Part shown: piece by piece, positions 16,934 to 25,175 of the stretch
Layout: the number at the start of each line of letters is the position of its first letter
Position numbering within the stretch: position 1 is the first letter of the stretch
Assembly: GCA_024742695.1 (NCBI GenBank)
Contig: JANSXY010000011.1
Coordinates: 1 to 64,000 of the forward strand
Source of the DNA: Paracoccaceae bacterium
GTDB lineage: Bacteria > Pseudomonadota > Alphaproteobacteria > Rhodobacterales > Rhodobacteraceae
Direction: 5' to 3'
DNA: 64,000 nucleotides
Program-made: the position numbers and the translations under genes
The notes under the pieces: generated by a model
The model's input: the letters and a program-made list of their open reading frames with translations, nothing else
Told to the model about the DNA's origin: nothing
Databases searched by the model: none

Positions 16934-17749
16934 TCAGGCCTGCAGCACGGACGAGACGAGAAGCTGGGTATAGCCGTGCTGCGGATCGTCCAGCACCTGG
17001 TCGGTCAGCCCCTGTTCGACGACATGGCCGGATTTCATCACCATCAGCCGGTCGGCCAGCAGCCGGACAACGGCGAGGTCATGCGTGACGACGATGGCCG
17101 ACAGGCCCATCCGCCGCACCAGCCCGCGCAACAGGTCCAGCAGCCGGGCCTGCACCGACACGTCCAGCCCGCCGGTCGGTTCGTCCATGAACACCAGCCG
17201 CGGCCCGGTGACGAGATTGCGGGCGATCTGAAGCCGCTGCTGCATCCCGCCGGAAAAGGCCGAGGGCCGGTCATCGATCCGGCCGCCGTCGATCTCGACC
17301 CGGTCCAGCCAGTCGAGCGCCGTGGCGCGGATATCGCCGTAGTGGCGCGCGCCCACGGCCATCAGCCGCTCGCCGACGTTGCCGCCGGCCGAAACACCCA
17401 TGCGCAACCCGTCGCGCGGGTTCTGGTGAACGAAGGCCCAGTCGGTGCGCGACAGCATCCGCCGTTCCGGTTCCGGCATCGTCACCGTGTCGCGCGGGCC
17501 GTCCGCGCGGGTGTCAAAGATCACCTCGCCCCGATCCGGGGCGAGGTGGCCGGCCAGGCAGTTCAGGAGCGTGGACTTGCCCGAGCCGGATTCGCCGACG
17601 ATCCCCATGACCTCGCCGGGCCAGAGATCGAAACTCACGTCGGCGCAGCCGATCCGCGCGCCGTAGGTCTTCGCCAGTCCGCGCACCTGCAGCAGCGGCC
17701 GGTCCTGGGCCCGCGGGCCCGTGGCGCGAATGCGGGCCTGTTCGGTCAT
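16934..17749 (-). CDS. phnK: C-P lyase ATP-binding subunit PhnK
   Basis: This 271-residue ABC-type ATPase docks on the PhnGHIJ core. It starts MTEQARIRATGPRAQDRPLL. Walker A is VGESGSGKSTLLNCLAG; the family mark is DWAFVHQNPRDGLRMGVSAGGN; the signature is FSGGMQQRLQIARNL; Walker B is LVFMDEPTGGLDVSVQ; and the switch region is VVTHDLAVVRLLADRLMVM. The ATG at 17749 overlaps the phnJ stop (ATGA). A longer open frame upstream is only a shadow of phnJ. Confidence 0.93.
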   Translation of the reverse strand: MTEQARIRATGPRAQDRPLLQVRGLAKTYGARIGCADVSFDLWPGEVMGIVGESGSGKSTLLNCLAGHLAPDRGEVIFDTRADGPRDTVTMPEPERRMLSRTDWAFVHQNPRDGLRMGVSAGGNVGERLMAVGARHYGDIRATALDWLDRVEIDGGRIDDRPSAFSGGMQQRLQIARNLVTGPRLVFMDEPTGGLDVSVQARLLDLLRGLVRRMGLSAIVVTHDLAVVRLLADRLMVMKSGHVVEQGLTDQVLDDPQHGYTQLLVSSVLQA

Positions 17750-18627
17750 GCCCCGGCCTCCTCGAACGGCGCGGCCATGTCGCCCCGATGGCCGGCAGCC
17801 CGCCGCTCCGCACAATAGTCGGTATCCGAGCAGACGAACATCCGCCCGCCCGCATCGTCGGTGATCACCTCGTCGAGATAGCTGTCTTCGGCGCCGCACA
17901 GCGCGCAAAGGTGATCGGCCTTCGAGGGTTCGAAGGGATGATCCTCGAAATCGAGGCTGACCACGGCGGTATGCGGCGGCAGCGCGTAGATCCGCTGTTC
18001 GCGGCCCGCGCCGAAGAGTTGCAGCGCCGGGCAATCCGACAGTTTCGGGTTGTCGAATTTCGGGATCGGCGAGGGGTCCATCACGTAGCGGCCCTCGACC
18101 TTCACCGGGTAGGCGTAGGAGGTCGCGATGGCGCCGTGCCGGGCGATATCCTCGTAAAGCCGGACATGCATCAGGCCGTAATCCTCCAGCGCGTGCATCC
18201 GCCGGGTTTCGGTCTCGCGCGGTTCGAGAAACCGCAGCGGTTCGGGGATCGGCACCTGGTAGACGAGGATCTGCCCCTCGGACAGCGGGGTTTCGGGAAT
18301 CCTGTGCCGGGTCTGGATGACCGTCGCCTCGCCCGTGCGTTCCGTGACGGCGACCCCCGCCGTGCGCTGAAAGAACCGGCGGATCGAGACCGCGTTGGTG
18401 GTATCGTCCGCCCCCTGGTCGATCACCTTCAGCACGTCCTCCGGGCACAGGCAGGCCGCCGTCACCTGGACGCCGCCGGTACCCCAGCCATAGGGCATCG
18501 GCATCTCGCGGCTGGCAAAGGGCACCTGGTAGCCCGGCACCGCCACCGCCTTCAGCAGCGCGCGGCGGATCATCCGCTTCGTGTCCTCGTCGAGATAGGC
18601 GAAGTTGTATTGCCCGCTTTGGGTCAC
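17746..18627 (-). CDS. phnJ: Carbon-phosphorus lyase core complex subunit PhnJ
   Basis: This 293-residue radical-SAM enzyme breaks the C-P bond of ribose 1-phosphonate 5-phosphate. With the GTG start at 18627 the four essential cysteines fall at 241, 244, 266 and 272 (CALC, then FVCSDTDYC). The glycyl-radical Gly is at 32 (VPGYQVPF). These are the same positions as in E. coli PhnJ and support this start. An AGGGGG ribosome-binding sequence lies about 8 nt upstream. The stop overlaps phnK (ATGA). A gap of 190 bp to phnI is unusual for this operon. Confidence 0.95.
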   Translation of the reverse strand: MTQSGQYNFAYLDEDTKRMIRRALLKAVAVPGYQVPFASREMPMPYGWGTGGVQVTAACLCPEDVLKVIDQGADDTTNAVSIRRFFQRTAGVAVTERTGEATVIQTRHRIPETPLSEGQILVYQVPIPEPLRFLEPRETETRRMHALEDYGLMHVRLYEDIARHGAIATSYAYPVKVEGRYVMDPSPIPKFDNPKLSDCPALQLFGAGREQRIYALPPHTAVVSLDFEDHPFEPSKADHLCALCGAEDSYLDEVITDDAGGRMFVCSDTDYCAERRAAGHRGDMAAPFEEAGA

Positions 18628-18683
18628 AGTTCGGCCCCCTTTGGCTGGCATTCGGTGCCCGGCCCGCAACGAAGGAGACCCGA

Positions 18684-18803
18684 ATGCCGCTTTTCGACAT
18701 GATTTCCTTCGACGACATCGCGGGCAGTTTCGTGATCCTGGCGTTTCTGCGCGCCGCGGTTCTGCCGCTGGCCCTGCGGCTGCGGATCGCCGTCGGCGGC
18801 TAG
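18684..18803 (+). CDS. Candidate 39-residue membrane peptide, opposite strand in the phnI-phnJ gap
   Basis: This small open frame starts MPLFDMISFDDIAGSFVILA and contains a hydrophobic stretch SFVILAFLRAAVLPLAL, then a basic tail. The ATG is preceded by GAAGGAGA at good spacing, and third codon positions are about 85 percent G or C, as in real genes here. It runs against phnJ transcription and fits entirely inside the 190-bp gap. I do not recognise the product. A minus-strand frame over the same stretch (18624-18821) has phase overlaps with phnI and phnJ but poorer codon use. Either may be non-coding. Confidence 0.35.
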   Translation: MPLFDMISFDDIAGSFVILAFLRAAVLPLALRLRIAVGG

Positions 18804-18817
18804 ACGGGGCATCGGGA

Positions 18818-19909
18818 TCATTCCGCCGCCTTCCGGGCCGCGCGGGCCTGTTCGGCCTCGGCCCTGAGCTTGCGCACAAGTTCAAGTTCGGACTGGAAGT
18901 CCACGTAATGCGGCAGTTTTATATGCTCCAGAAACCCGGTGGCCTGGATGTTGTCGCAATGCGACAGAACGAATTCCTCGTCCTGCGCCGGGGCGCCGGT
19001 ATCGTCCTCGCCCAGCTCCCGCCAGCGTAGCGCGCGGTCGACGAGGCTCATCGCGATGGCCTTGCGTTCGGTCTGGCCGAAGGTCAGCCCGTAGCCGCGG
19101 GTGAACTGCGGCGGCTCGGTGCGCGACCCCTTGAACTGGTTGACCGTCTCGCATTCGGTCAACTCGACCTCGCCGATCTCGACGGCGAAGCCCAGTTCGG
19201 GGATTTCGATTTCCACCCCGACGGTTCCGATCCGAAGCTCGCCCACGAACGCATGGGTGCGGCCGTAGCCGCGCTGGGTGGAATAGGCCAGCCCCAGCAC
19301 GAAGCCCTCGTCGCCGCGCGCCAGCGCCTGCAGCCTGAGCGCCCGGTCGGCGGGCAGCGACAACGGCTCGCGCGTCAGGTCGCGCGGCTCGGCACCGGTG
19401 AATTCGGCCGGTTCGATCATCCCGTCCCGGCCGAGAAAGCCGGTGACATGCGGCACGGGTCCGGGCTGCGGTTCGGCCTGCGGCGCCTCGGGCACCGCGC
19501 CCTCGGCGGCCAGCGCGAAATCCAGCAGCCGGTGGGTGTAGTCGAAGGTCGGGCCCAGCACCTGCCCGCCCGGCGCATCCTTGAAGGTGGCCGATATCCG
19601 GCGGATGCAGGCCATGCCGGCGGTGTCCACCGGCACCGAGGCGCCGAACCGCGGCAGCGTTGTGCGATAGGCGCGGATCAGGAAGATCGCCTCGATCAGG
19701 TCGCCGCGGGCCTGCTTGATCGCCAGTGCCGCCAGCCCCCGGTCGAACAGGGAGCCTTCGGCCATCACCCGGTTCACCGCCAGCGCCAGTTGCCCGGCAA
19801 TCTGGTCGAGCCCCAGCGCCGGCACGGCGGGATCGCCGCGGCGTTCCTCGGCCAACCAGGCATGGGCGTTGTCGATGGCGCGTTCGCCGCCCTTGACCGC
19901 GACATACAT
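18818..19909 (-). CDS. phnI: C-P lyase core complex subunit PhnI
   Basis: This 363-residue PhnI starts MYVAVKGGERAIDNAHAWL. Typical lines are VNRVMAEGSLFDRGLAALAIKQARGD, the RISATFKDAPGGQVLGPTFDYTHR region, LGLAYSTQRGYGRTHAF, ECETVNQFKG, and FVLSHCDNIQATGFLEHIKLPHY. PhnI has nucleosidase activity and, with PhnG, H and L, exchanges adenine for the phosphonate on ATP. The ATG overlaps the phnH stop (TGATG). It ends in a Lys/Arg/Ala-rich helix. Confidence 0.95.
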   Translation of the reverse strand: MYVAVKGGERAIDNAHAWLAEERRGDPAVPALGLDQIAGQLALAVNRVMAEGSLFDRGLAALAIKQARGDLIEAIFLIRAYRTTLPRFGASVPVDTAGMACIRRISATFKDAPGGQVLGPTFDYTHRLLDFALAAEGAVPEAPQAEPQPGPVPHVTGFLGRDGMIEPAEFTGAEPRDLTREPLSLPADRALRLQALARGDEGFVLGLAYSTQRGYGRTHAFVGELRIGTVGVEIEIPELGFAVEIGEVELTECETVNQFKGSRTEPPQFTRGYGLTFGQTERKAIAMSLVDRALRWRELGEDDTGAPAQDEEFVLSHCDNIQATGFLEHIKLPHYVDFQSELELVRKLRAEAEQARAARKAAE

Positions 19910-20478
19910 CAGCCCGCCTCCACCCGTGTCGACCGCGGCAGCGCGGCCAGCCGCTCGCCGGCGGTGAAATAGCAATCGAAGCCCAGCGGAAACCGCGCGC
20001 GGTTCTCCGCGAAGGCCGCGGTCTCGGGCAGGTTCAGCGCCGCCGCCCCGGCGATGCCCGGCCCGGTCAGCCGCGCCCCCTCGGCGCGCAGCACTGTCTG
20101 CTCGACGATCAGCGTGACGGACCGGTCGGGATAGTCCGGCGTGCCGGTCGGGAACCGGCCGGGCGGCCGCAACCCCGCCCAGTCGCCCAGCGCGAAGGCC
20201 GCCCCGCCCGGCGCGGCGATCGGCGCGCCGGTCTGGAACGCGATCCAGTCTCGGACATCGGCGTGGTCGTGCGACGGGGCAAGCCAGACCGGCGTCGTGC
20301 GGTCGGTCAGCACCAGCAGCAGCACGCCGGCGGCGACCGACAGCGGCGCCGGTGGCGCGGCGCCGGTGACGCGGCGGATCGTGCCCGGCCGCGCCATCGC
20401 GTCGAGCACGGCGCGAAACGCCCGGGCCGACTCGACCGGCGGATCGGCGAAACCGCCCTGCAGGGCCGCGCTGTCCAT
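19909..20478 (-). CDS. phnH: C-P lyase core complex subunit PhnH
   Basis: This 189-residue PhnH begins MDSAALQGGFADPPVESARAF. It contains FRAVLDAMARPGTIRRV, LLVLTDRTTPVWLAP, the FQTGAPIAAP segment, GTPDYPDRSVTLIVEQ and LTGPGI, ending FPLGFDCYFTAGERLAALPRSTRV. It is a structural subunit of the C-P lyase core. Its start overlaps phnG and its stop overlaps phnI by one base each, giving tight translational coupling. Confidence 0.93.
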   Translation of the reverse strand: MDSAALQGGFADPPVESARAFRAVLDAMARPGTIRRVTGAAPPAPLSVAAGVLLLVLTDRTTPVWLAPSHDHADVRDWIAFQTGAPIAAPGGAAFALGDWAGLRPPGRFPTGTPDYPDRSVTLIVEQTVLRAEGARLTGPGIAGAAALNLPETAAFAENRARFPLGFDCYFTAGERLAALPRSTRVEAG

Positions 20479-20930
20479 CAGTCTTCCCCCCGGACCATCG
20501 TGAAGAATTCCACCTTCGTGGCCGCCGCCCGCGCGGCGCGGGCGCTGCGGCGCGCCGTTTCCTCGGCGGCCAGCGGCGCGAGGACGCGGGCCTCGATCTC
20601 TGTCGACCGCCCGGTTTGCATCAGCGCGTCGACCAGCGCCGCCTGGCGCGCATGATCGCGGTCGCGGCCCTGCACATAGGCATGGCCGACCACGCCCGAG
20701 GCCAGCCGCAGCGAACAGCGCGTCACCGTCATCTCGCCGAGGTTGAAGGCATCGCCCGCACCGCCGACCCGGCCGCGGACCATCACCGCGCCGATCTCGG
20801 GCGCGCGCAGAAGCACATGCTCGGGCAGGTCGGCACCCAGAAGCGCCGCCAGCCGGGCCGGTTCGGCGCGGGCCAGCAGCCCCATCCAGGCGCGGCGGTC
20901 GGCAGTGGCAACGGTCTCGGCGGTGCTCAT
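20478..20930 (-). CDS. phnG: C-P lyase core complex subunit PhnG
   Basis: This 150-residue PhnG starts MSTAETVATADRRAWMGLLARA. Family lines are LLRAPEIGAVMVRGRVGGAGDAFNLGE, TVTRCSLRLASGVVGHAYVQGRDRDHARQAALVDAL and a C-terminal KVEFFTMVRGED. It is the first gene of the C-P lyase operon. It is divergent from phnF and preceded by a perfect palindrome, the likely PhnF operator. Confidence 0.93.
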   Translation of the reverse strand: MSTAETVATADRRAWMGLLARAEPARLAALLGADLPEHVLLRAPEIGAVMVRGRVGGAGDAFNLGEMTVTRCSLRLASGVVGHAYVQGRDRDHARQAALVDALMQTGRSTEIEARVLAPLAAEETARRSARAARAAATKVEFFTMVRGED

Positions 20931-20947
20931 CTGGACATCTTGCCCGC

Positions 20948-20975
20948 TTGTCTAGCTTCATATACAACTAGACAA
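20948..20975. promoter_or_regulatory. Candidate PhnF operator palindrome in the phnF-phnG promoter region
   Basis: TTGTCTAG and CTAGACAA form a perfect 8-bp inverted repeat separated by 12 AT-rich bases (CTTCATATACAA). It is a strong contrast to the GC-rich surroundings. It lies 17 bp before the phnG start and 50 bp before the phnF start, the expected place for autoregulation and operon control by a HutC-type GntR repressor. Confidence 0.65.
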
Positions 20976-21025
20976 ATCCTAACCCTCGGCCGCGAGTCGA
21001 ACAACCCCCGCGCCATGAAGATTTC

Positions 21026-21745
21026 ATGACACAGGCCAAGCGAACCCCGATCTGGCAGGCAATCGCCGAAGCGCTGCGCGCCGAGATCGCCGAAGGGCTT
21101 TACCGCCCCGGCGACAGGCTGCCGACCGAGGCGCAACTGGCCGCGCGCTTCGGCGTGAACCGGCACACCGTGCGCCGCGGCCTCGCCGCGCTGGCCGCGG
21201 ACGGGCTGGTGCATGCGCGCCGCGGTTCCGGGGTGTTCGTGGCGGCGAAACCGGTCGACTACCCCCTGGGCCGGCGGGTGCGCTACCACCAGAGCCTGCG
21301 CGCCGCCGGCCAGATGCCCGGGCGCGAGATCCTGCGCCTTGAAACCCGCCCCGGCGCGGCGCGCGAAACCGAGGCGCTGGACCTGCCCGAGGGCGCGGAG
21401 GTGCATGTCTACGAAGGCGTCTCCTTCGCCGACGGGGTGCCGATGGCGCTGTTCCGCTCGGTCTTTCCCGCGGAGCGGTTTCCCGGCCTGCCGGACCGGC
21501 TGCGCGAGGATCGGTCGATCACCCGCGCCCTGGCGCTGGAGGGCGTGGCCGACTACACCCGCGCGATCACCCGCCTGTCGGCCGAACGCGCCACCGCGAC
21601 CGAGGCGCTGCGGCTGCGGCTGCCCGAGGGCGCGGCGCTGTTGCGCACCCGCGCCGTCAACGTCGATGCCGCGGGCCGGCCGGTGGAGTTCGGCACCGCC
21701 TGGTTCGCCGGCGACCGCGTGACGCTGACGGTGACGCCGGACTGA
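21026..21745 (+). CDS. phnF: GntR/HutC-family regulator of phosphonate metabolism PhnF
   Basis: This 239-residue protein has an N-terminal winged helix (PGDRLPTEAQLAARFGVNRH, then TVRRGLAALAADGLV) and a C-terminal UTRA ligand domain (about residues 95-235; ALDLPEGAEVHVYEGVSFADG; RPVEFGTAWFAGDRVTLTV). It is divergent from phnGHIJK-corA-LN and shares the intergenic palindrome with it. By family it should repress the C-P lyase operon in the absence of a phosphonate-derived or phosphate-linked signal. Confidence 0.9.
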   Translation: MTQAKRTPIWQAIAEALRAEIAEGLYRPGDRLPTEAQLAARFGVNRHTVRRGLAALAADGLVHARRGSGVFVAAKPVDYPLGRRVRYHQSLRAAGQMPGREILRLETRPGAARETEALDLPEGAEVHVYEGVSFADGVPMALFRSVFPAERFPGLPDRLREDRSITRALALEGVADYTRAITRLSAERATATEALRLRLPEGAALLRTRAVNVDAAGRPVEFGTAWFAGDRVTLTVTPD

Positions 21746-21780
21746 CGAAAAAACCGGCCGCGCGCGACAAGGCGCGGCGA

Positions 21781-21798
21781 TTGTCACCGGCCCGTCAC
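21781..21798 (+). promoter_or_regulatory. PhoB-box-like site upstream of the second phnM-like gene
   Basis: TTGTCAC-CGGC-CCGTCAC has two 7-base direct repeats with a 4-base spacer, close to the Pho-box consensus CTGTCAT-N4-CTGTCAC. It ends 46 bp before the ATG at 21845 in the right orientation. A similar site precedes phnC, so both could belong to the phosphate-starvation regulon. Confidence 0.5.
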
Positions 21799-21844
21799 GG
21801 ATTCGGGTTATCCACAGGACCCAATCGAGAACCGGAGCAGTCCC

Positions 21845-23026
21845 ATGGCAGCCGTCCTACCGCCCCTGCGCCTTGTCGGCGCAACGATCCTGCGCGACGG
21901 CGAGATGCAGTCGCGATCGGTCGCCATCGCCGACGGCCGGATCACCAAGGGTCCGCTGCCGGCGGTCGATCTTGCGGGGTTCCACGTCTTTCCCGGCATC
22001 ATCGATTTGCACGGCGACGCCTTCGAACGCCACCTGGCGCCGCGCCCGGGCACCGGTTTCGACCTGGTGGACGGGCTGGCCAGTGCCGAACGCGAGGCGG
22101 CGGCGAACGGCGTGACGACCGCCTGGTTCGCGCAAGGCTGGAGCTGGGAGGGCGCGCGCCGCGGCCCCGACCATGCCGAGGCGGTGCTGGAGGCGCTGGC
22201 CCGGCACCGGCGCCGGGCGATGATCGACATCCGGATGCAATTGCGCTGCGAAACCCACCTGGTCGATCACGGCGCCCGGCTGATCGAGACGGTGCGCCGC
22301 CACCGGGTCGATTACGTCGTGTTCAACAACCACCTGTCGGAGGCCGAGGAAACCCGCCGCGCCCGGCCCGAGGTCTTCGCGATGTGGGCCCATGCGCTGG
22401 GCCTGACGCCCGAGGATTACCTCGCCGGGCTGGAACGCGCCGCGGCGCGGGCGCGCGAGGTGCCGCGGCACCTGTGCACGCTGGCCGAGGCTTTCGACCG
22501 GATGGGCGTGGTCTATGGCAGCCATGACGATCCCGATGGCGAGACGCGCGAGCGGTTCTCGATGATCGGCGCGCGGATCGCGGAATTCCCCACGACGCGC
22601 CGCGCCGCGGCCGCCGCGCGGGCGATGAACGACCCGGTGCTGATGGGCGCGCCGAACGTGGTGCGCGGCGGCAGCCAGTCGGGCAACATCGCCGCCACCG
22701 ACCTGATCGAGGCGGGGCTGTGCGATGCGCTGGTGTCGGACTACTACTACCCGGCGCTGGTGCAGGCGGTCTGGACGCTGGTCGATGCCGGGCTGAAGAC
22801 CCTGCCCGAGGCCTGGGCGATGATCTCCACCCGCCCGGCCGAGATCCTGCGCCAGCCCGACCGCGGCGTGATCGCCCCGGGCAAGCGGGCCGACCTGACC
22901 ATCGTGAATGCCGAAACCCGGCGGGTGGAGGCGACGATCGCGGGCGGCCGGCTGGCCTACCTGGCCGGCGAGGCCGGGCGGCGGTTCCTGTCCGCGCCCG
23001 AGGTGCTGCGGATGGCGGCGGAGTGA
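21845..23026 (+). CDS. phnM: Second PhnM-like amidohydrolase
   Basis: This 393-residue PhnM-family protein keeps the hallmarks IIDLHGDAFERHLAPRPG, YGSHDDPDGETRERF, EFPTTRRAA, MGAPNVVRGGSQSGNIAA and SDYYYPALVQA. It differs from classical PhnM: HGDAF replaces HTDNL, an NNHLSEAEE segment replaces the usual SLMDHTPGQ, and SQSGN replaces SHSGN. Metal-binding His and Asp residues appear present. It stands alone on the plus strand with its own GGAG ribosome-binding sequence, Pho-box-like site and terminator. It may act on a related ribose phosphonate or phosphate triphosphate; that is inference. Confidence 0.85.
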   Translation: MAAVLPPLRLVGATILRDGEMQSRSVAIADGRITKGPLPAVDLAGFHVFPGIIDLHGDAFERHLAPRPGTGFDLVDGLASAEREAAANGVTTAWFAQGWSWEGARRGPDHAEAVLEALARHRRRAMIDIRMQLRCETHLVDHGARLIETVRRHRVDYVVFNNHLSEAEETRRARPEVFAMWAHALGLTPEDYLAGLERAAARAREVPRHLCTLAEAFDRMGVVYGSHDDPDGETRERFSMIGARIAEFPTTRRAAAAARAMNDPVLMGAPNVVRGGSQSGNIAATDLIEAGLCDALVSDYYYPALVQAVWTLVDAGLKTLPEAWAMISTRPAEILRQPDRGVIAPGKRADLTIVNAETRRVEATIAGGRLAYLAGEAGRRFLSAPEVLRMAAE

Positions 23027-23133
23027 CGGGGCGGGCCGCAGGATTCCTTAGGCTCCATACAGCCTTTAGGATGCAGGTTACCTTTGCGCGCTAGGGTCAG
23101 GGTGTTTTCAGCACCAAGACCTTTCGAATCGGC

Positions 23134-23161
23134 GGGGCGGCCCTTGGGCCGCCCCATTTTT
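23134..23161 (+). terminator. Rho-independent terminator after the second phnM-like gene
   Basis: GGGGCGGCCC and GGGCCGCCCC form a 10-bp stem with a minimal loop, directly followed by ATTTTTC on the plus strand. It ends the transcript from 21845. The minus strand has no T run, so it would not clearly stop the acetyltransferase transcript. Confidence 0.75.
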
Positions 23162-23191
23162 CTTGGCCCGCGCGCCGGGCTTCGGCCCGCC

Positions 23192-23809
23192 TTAGCCGCC
23201 GTGCCTTTCGAGGAACGCCTCGGCCGGCAGGGTGCGGAAATCCTCCAGCGCGGCGCGCAGGCGGTCATGGTCCCAGTCCCACCAGCCCAGCGCGATCAGG
23301 CGGTCCGCCACGGCCTTCGGCAGCCGCTCGCGCAGCGGCGCGGCGGGCACCCCGGCGACGATCGTGTAGGGCGCCACGTCGCGCGTGACCACCGCGCCCG
23401 CGGCCACCACCGCGCCGATCGCCACCGTCACCTCCGGCCGCACGATCGCGCCGTGGCCGATCCAGCTGTCATGGCCGATCACGCAGCGCCGCGCCCGGCG
23501 GCGGGCAAAGAAGCCCTCGTCATGCCCGGCATCGTCCCAGTAGTCGGCGGAGCGGTAGAGGAAATGGTGCAGGCTGGCATTGCCCATCGGGTGATCGGAG
23601 GGGCCGATCCGGGTGAAGGCCGCGATGTTGGCGAACTTGCCCACCGTCGCGTTGGCGATGTCGGCATAGCGGTCGCAATAGCTGTAGTCGCCGATCTCGG
23701 AATGCGACAGGCGGCTGCCCTGCCCGATCTCGACGAACCGGCCGAAGCGGGTTTCGGTGACCTGGCAATCGGGATGGATGACGGGGCTATCGGCGGACAG
23801 GCGTGCCAT
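23192..23809 (-). CDS. Hexapeptide-repeat acetyltransferase of the phosphonate cluster
   Basis: This 205-residue left-handed beta-helix acyltransferase is of the kind annotated in phosphonate operons. Hexapeptide repeats run through residues about 20-160 ([69 protein letters not shown]). The loop [19 protein letters not shown] holds the likely catalytic His. It is the last gene of the run phnC-D-E1-E2. Aminoalkylphosphonate acetylation, the role of the unrelated PhnO, is a plausible function but unproven. Confidence 0.82.
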   Translation of the reverse strand: MARLSADSPVIHPDCQVTETRFGRFVEIGQGSRLSHSEIGDYSYCDRYADIANATVGKFANIAAFTRIGPSDHPMGNASLHHFLYRSADYWDDAGHDEGFFARRRARRCVIGHDSWIGHGAIVRPEVTVAIGAVVAAGAVVTRDVAPYTIVAGVPAAPLRERLPKAVADRLIALGWWDWDHDRLRAALEDFRTLPAEAFLERHGG

Positions 23810-23830
23810 TGGGTTCTCGGGGTTCGCGAC

Positions 23831-25174
23831 CTAAGCCTTGCCCTTGATCAGCCGGCCGCGCAACCAGCCCGACACGGTATCCATCAGCATGACCATGACC
23901 ACGATCAGGACGATGTAATAGGTGACCTCTTCCCAGTCCTTCTGGGTGATGATCGCCTGGGTCAGCATCAGGCCGATGCCGCCGCCGACGATCGCGCCGA
24001 TCACGGTCGCGCTGCGGGTATTCGATTCGAGGAAGTACAGCACCTGGCTCAGCAGCACCGGCACAAGCTGCGGCAGAACGCCGAACCGGGCGCGCTGCAC
24101 CGAATTGGCGCCGGTCGATTTCAGCCCCTCCACCTGCTTCTCGTCGACATTCTCCAGGGCCTCGGAGAACAGCTTGCCGAACGAGCCCGAGTCGGTGATC
24201 AGGATCGCCAGCGACCCGGTCAGCGGGCCGGGGCCGAAGGCGCGGCTGAGGATGATCGTCCAGATCAGGCCGTCGACCCCGCGCACGAAGTCGAAGACAC
24301 GGCGGGTGGCGAAGCGCAACGACCGCACCGGGGTGAAGTTCGCCGCCGCCAGGAAGGCCAGCGGCAGGGCCACCAGCGCCGCACCCATGGTGCCGAGGAA
24401 GGCCATCAGGATCGTCTCGAAGATCGCCCAGACGACATCCTTATGCCGCCACATCGCGTTGTTCCAGAAATCGCCGACCATGGACGCGAAGTTCGACCGC
24501 GCGGGATCGATCCGCTCGCCCGACAGCGCAAGGCCCGCCAGTTCCCCGAACGACTTGCCATGGAACGGGCTGTCGAGGGTGAAGAAGAACAGTTCCCACC
24601 CGTAGGAATAGACAAAGGTTTCCGTCCGGTTGCGGGTCATCGACATCCGGCCCCGATCGGTCGTGATGGTGACGCGCGTGTTCGAGGCGTTGATCCAGTC
24701 GGGCACCGCCTGCCCGCCGGTATCGAGCGCGACGCGCCCGTCGACGAGGTCCAGCACGATGGGGCCGAAATCGGGGTGGTCATAGGTCGCCGCCGTGCCG
24801 GCATAGGCCACCCGGTGCCCCTCGCCCAGGTCGATCAGAACGCTCTCGCCGGTCTCGGTCACGAAGCCGGGGATCATGCCCTCGGGATAGGTGCCCTTGT
24901 TCTCGCCCTCGATGGCATAGGTGATCCGGCCGTCGCGGTTGTCGCGCGACACATGGGTCTTGTAGCTGACGAAGTCGGAAACGAGGATCACCGCGTTGTC
25001 GAGCTTGGCGCGCCCGGCAAGGCCCGGAATGTCGAAGGCGAAGAACACGTAGACCAGGTAGGCCAGCACGAGCGCGGGCAGCCCGAAGGCCATCATCCGC
25101 TTGCGGGCGAACAGCCGCCCCACCTCGGCGCGGGTGGCGGACAGCCCATCGGTGCCGGTATCGGTCGCGGTCAT
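23831..25174 (-). CDS. phnE: Phosphonate ABC transporter permease PhnE2, with periplasmic insertion
   Basis: This 447-residue permease of the phosphonate importer starts MTATDTGTDGLSATRAEV. One membrane helix (FGLPALVLAYLVYVFFAF) is followed by a soluble insert of roughly 180 residues before the next helices, far larger than in the 250-290-residue PhnE type. The C-terminal half is the normal permease domain (LPLAFLAAANFTPVRSLRF; GSFGKLFSEALENVDEKQVEGLKSTGA; IGAIVGGGIGLML). The ATG at 25174 nearly abuts the phnE1 stop; an earlier ATG at 25192 is possible. Confidence 0.9.
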   Translation of the reverse strand: MTATDTGTDGLSATRAEVGRLFARKRMMAFGLPALVLAYLVYVFFAFDIPGLAGRAKLDNAVILVSDFVSYKTHVSRDNRDGRITYAIEGENKGTYPEGMIPGFVTETGESVLIDLGEGHRVAYAGTAATYDHPDFGPIVLDLVDGRVALDTGGQAVPDWINASNTRVTITTDRGRMSMTRNRTETFVYSYGWELFFFTLDSPFHGKSFGELAGLALSGERIDPARSNFASMVGDFWNNAMWRHKDVVWAIFETILMAFLGTMGAALVALPLAFLAAANFTPVRSLRFATRRVFDFVRGVDGLIWTIILSRAFGPGPLTGSLAILITDSGSFGKLFSEALENVDEKQVEGLKSTGANSVQRARFGVLPQLVPVLLSQVLYFLESNTRSATVIGAIVGGGIGLMLTQAIITQKDWEEVTYYIVLIVVMVMLMDTVSGWLRGRLIKGKA

Positions 25175-25175
25175 C

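Noticed and set aside
18624-18821. 65-codon minus-strand frame linking phnI and phnJ
   Set aside because: The overlaps with both neighbours are neat, but third-position GC is clearly lower than in real genes here and the peptide is Gln/Arg/His-rich. It is kept only as an alternative within the microprotein finding.
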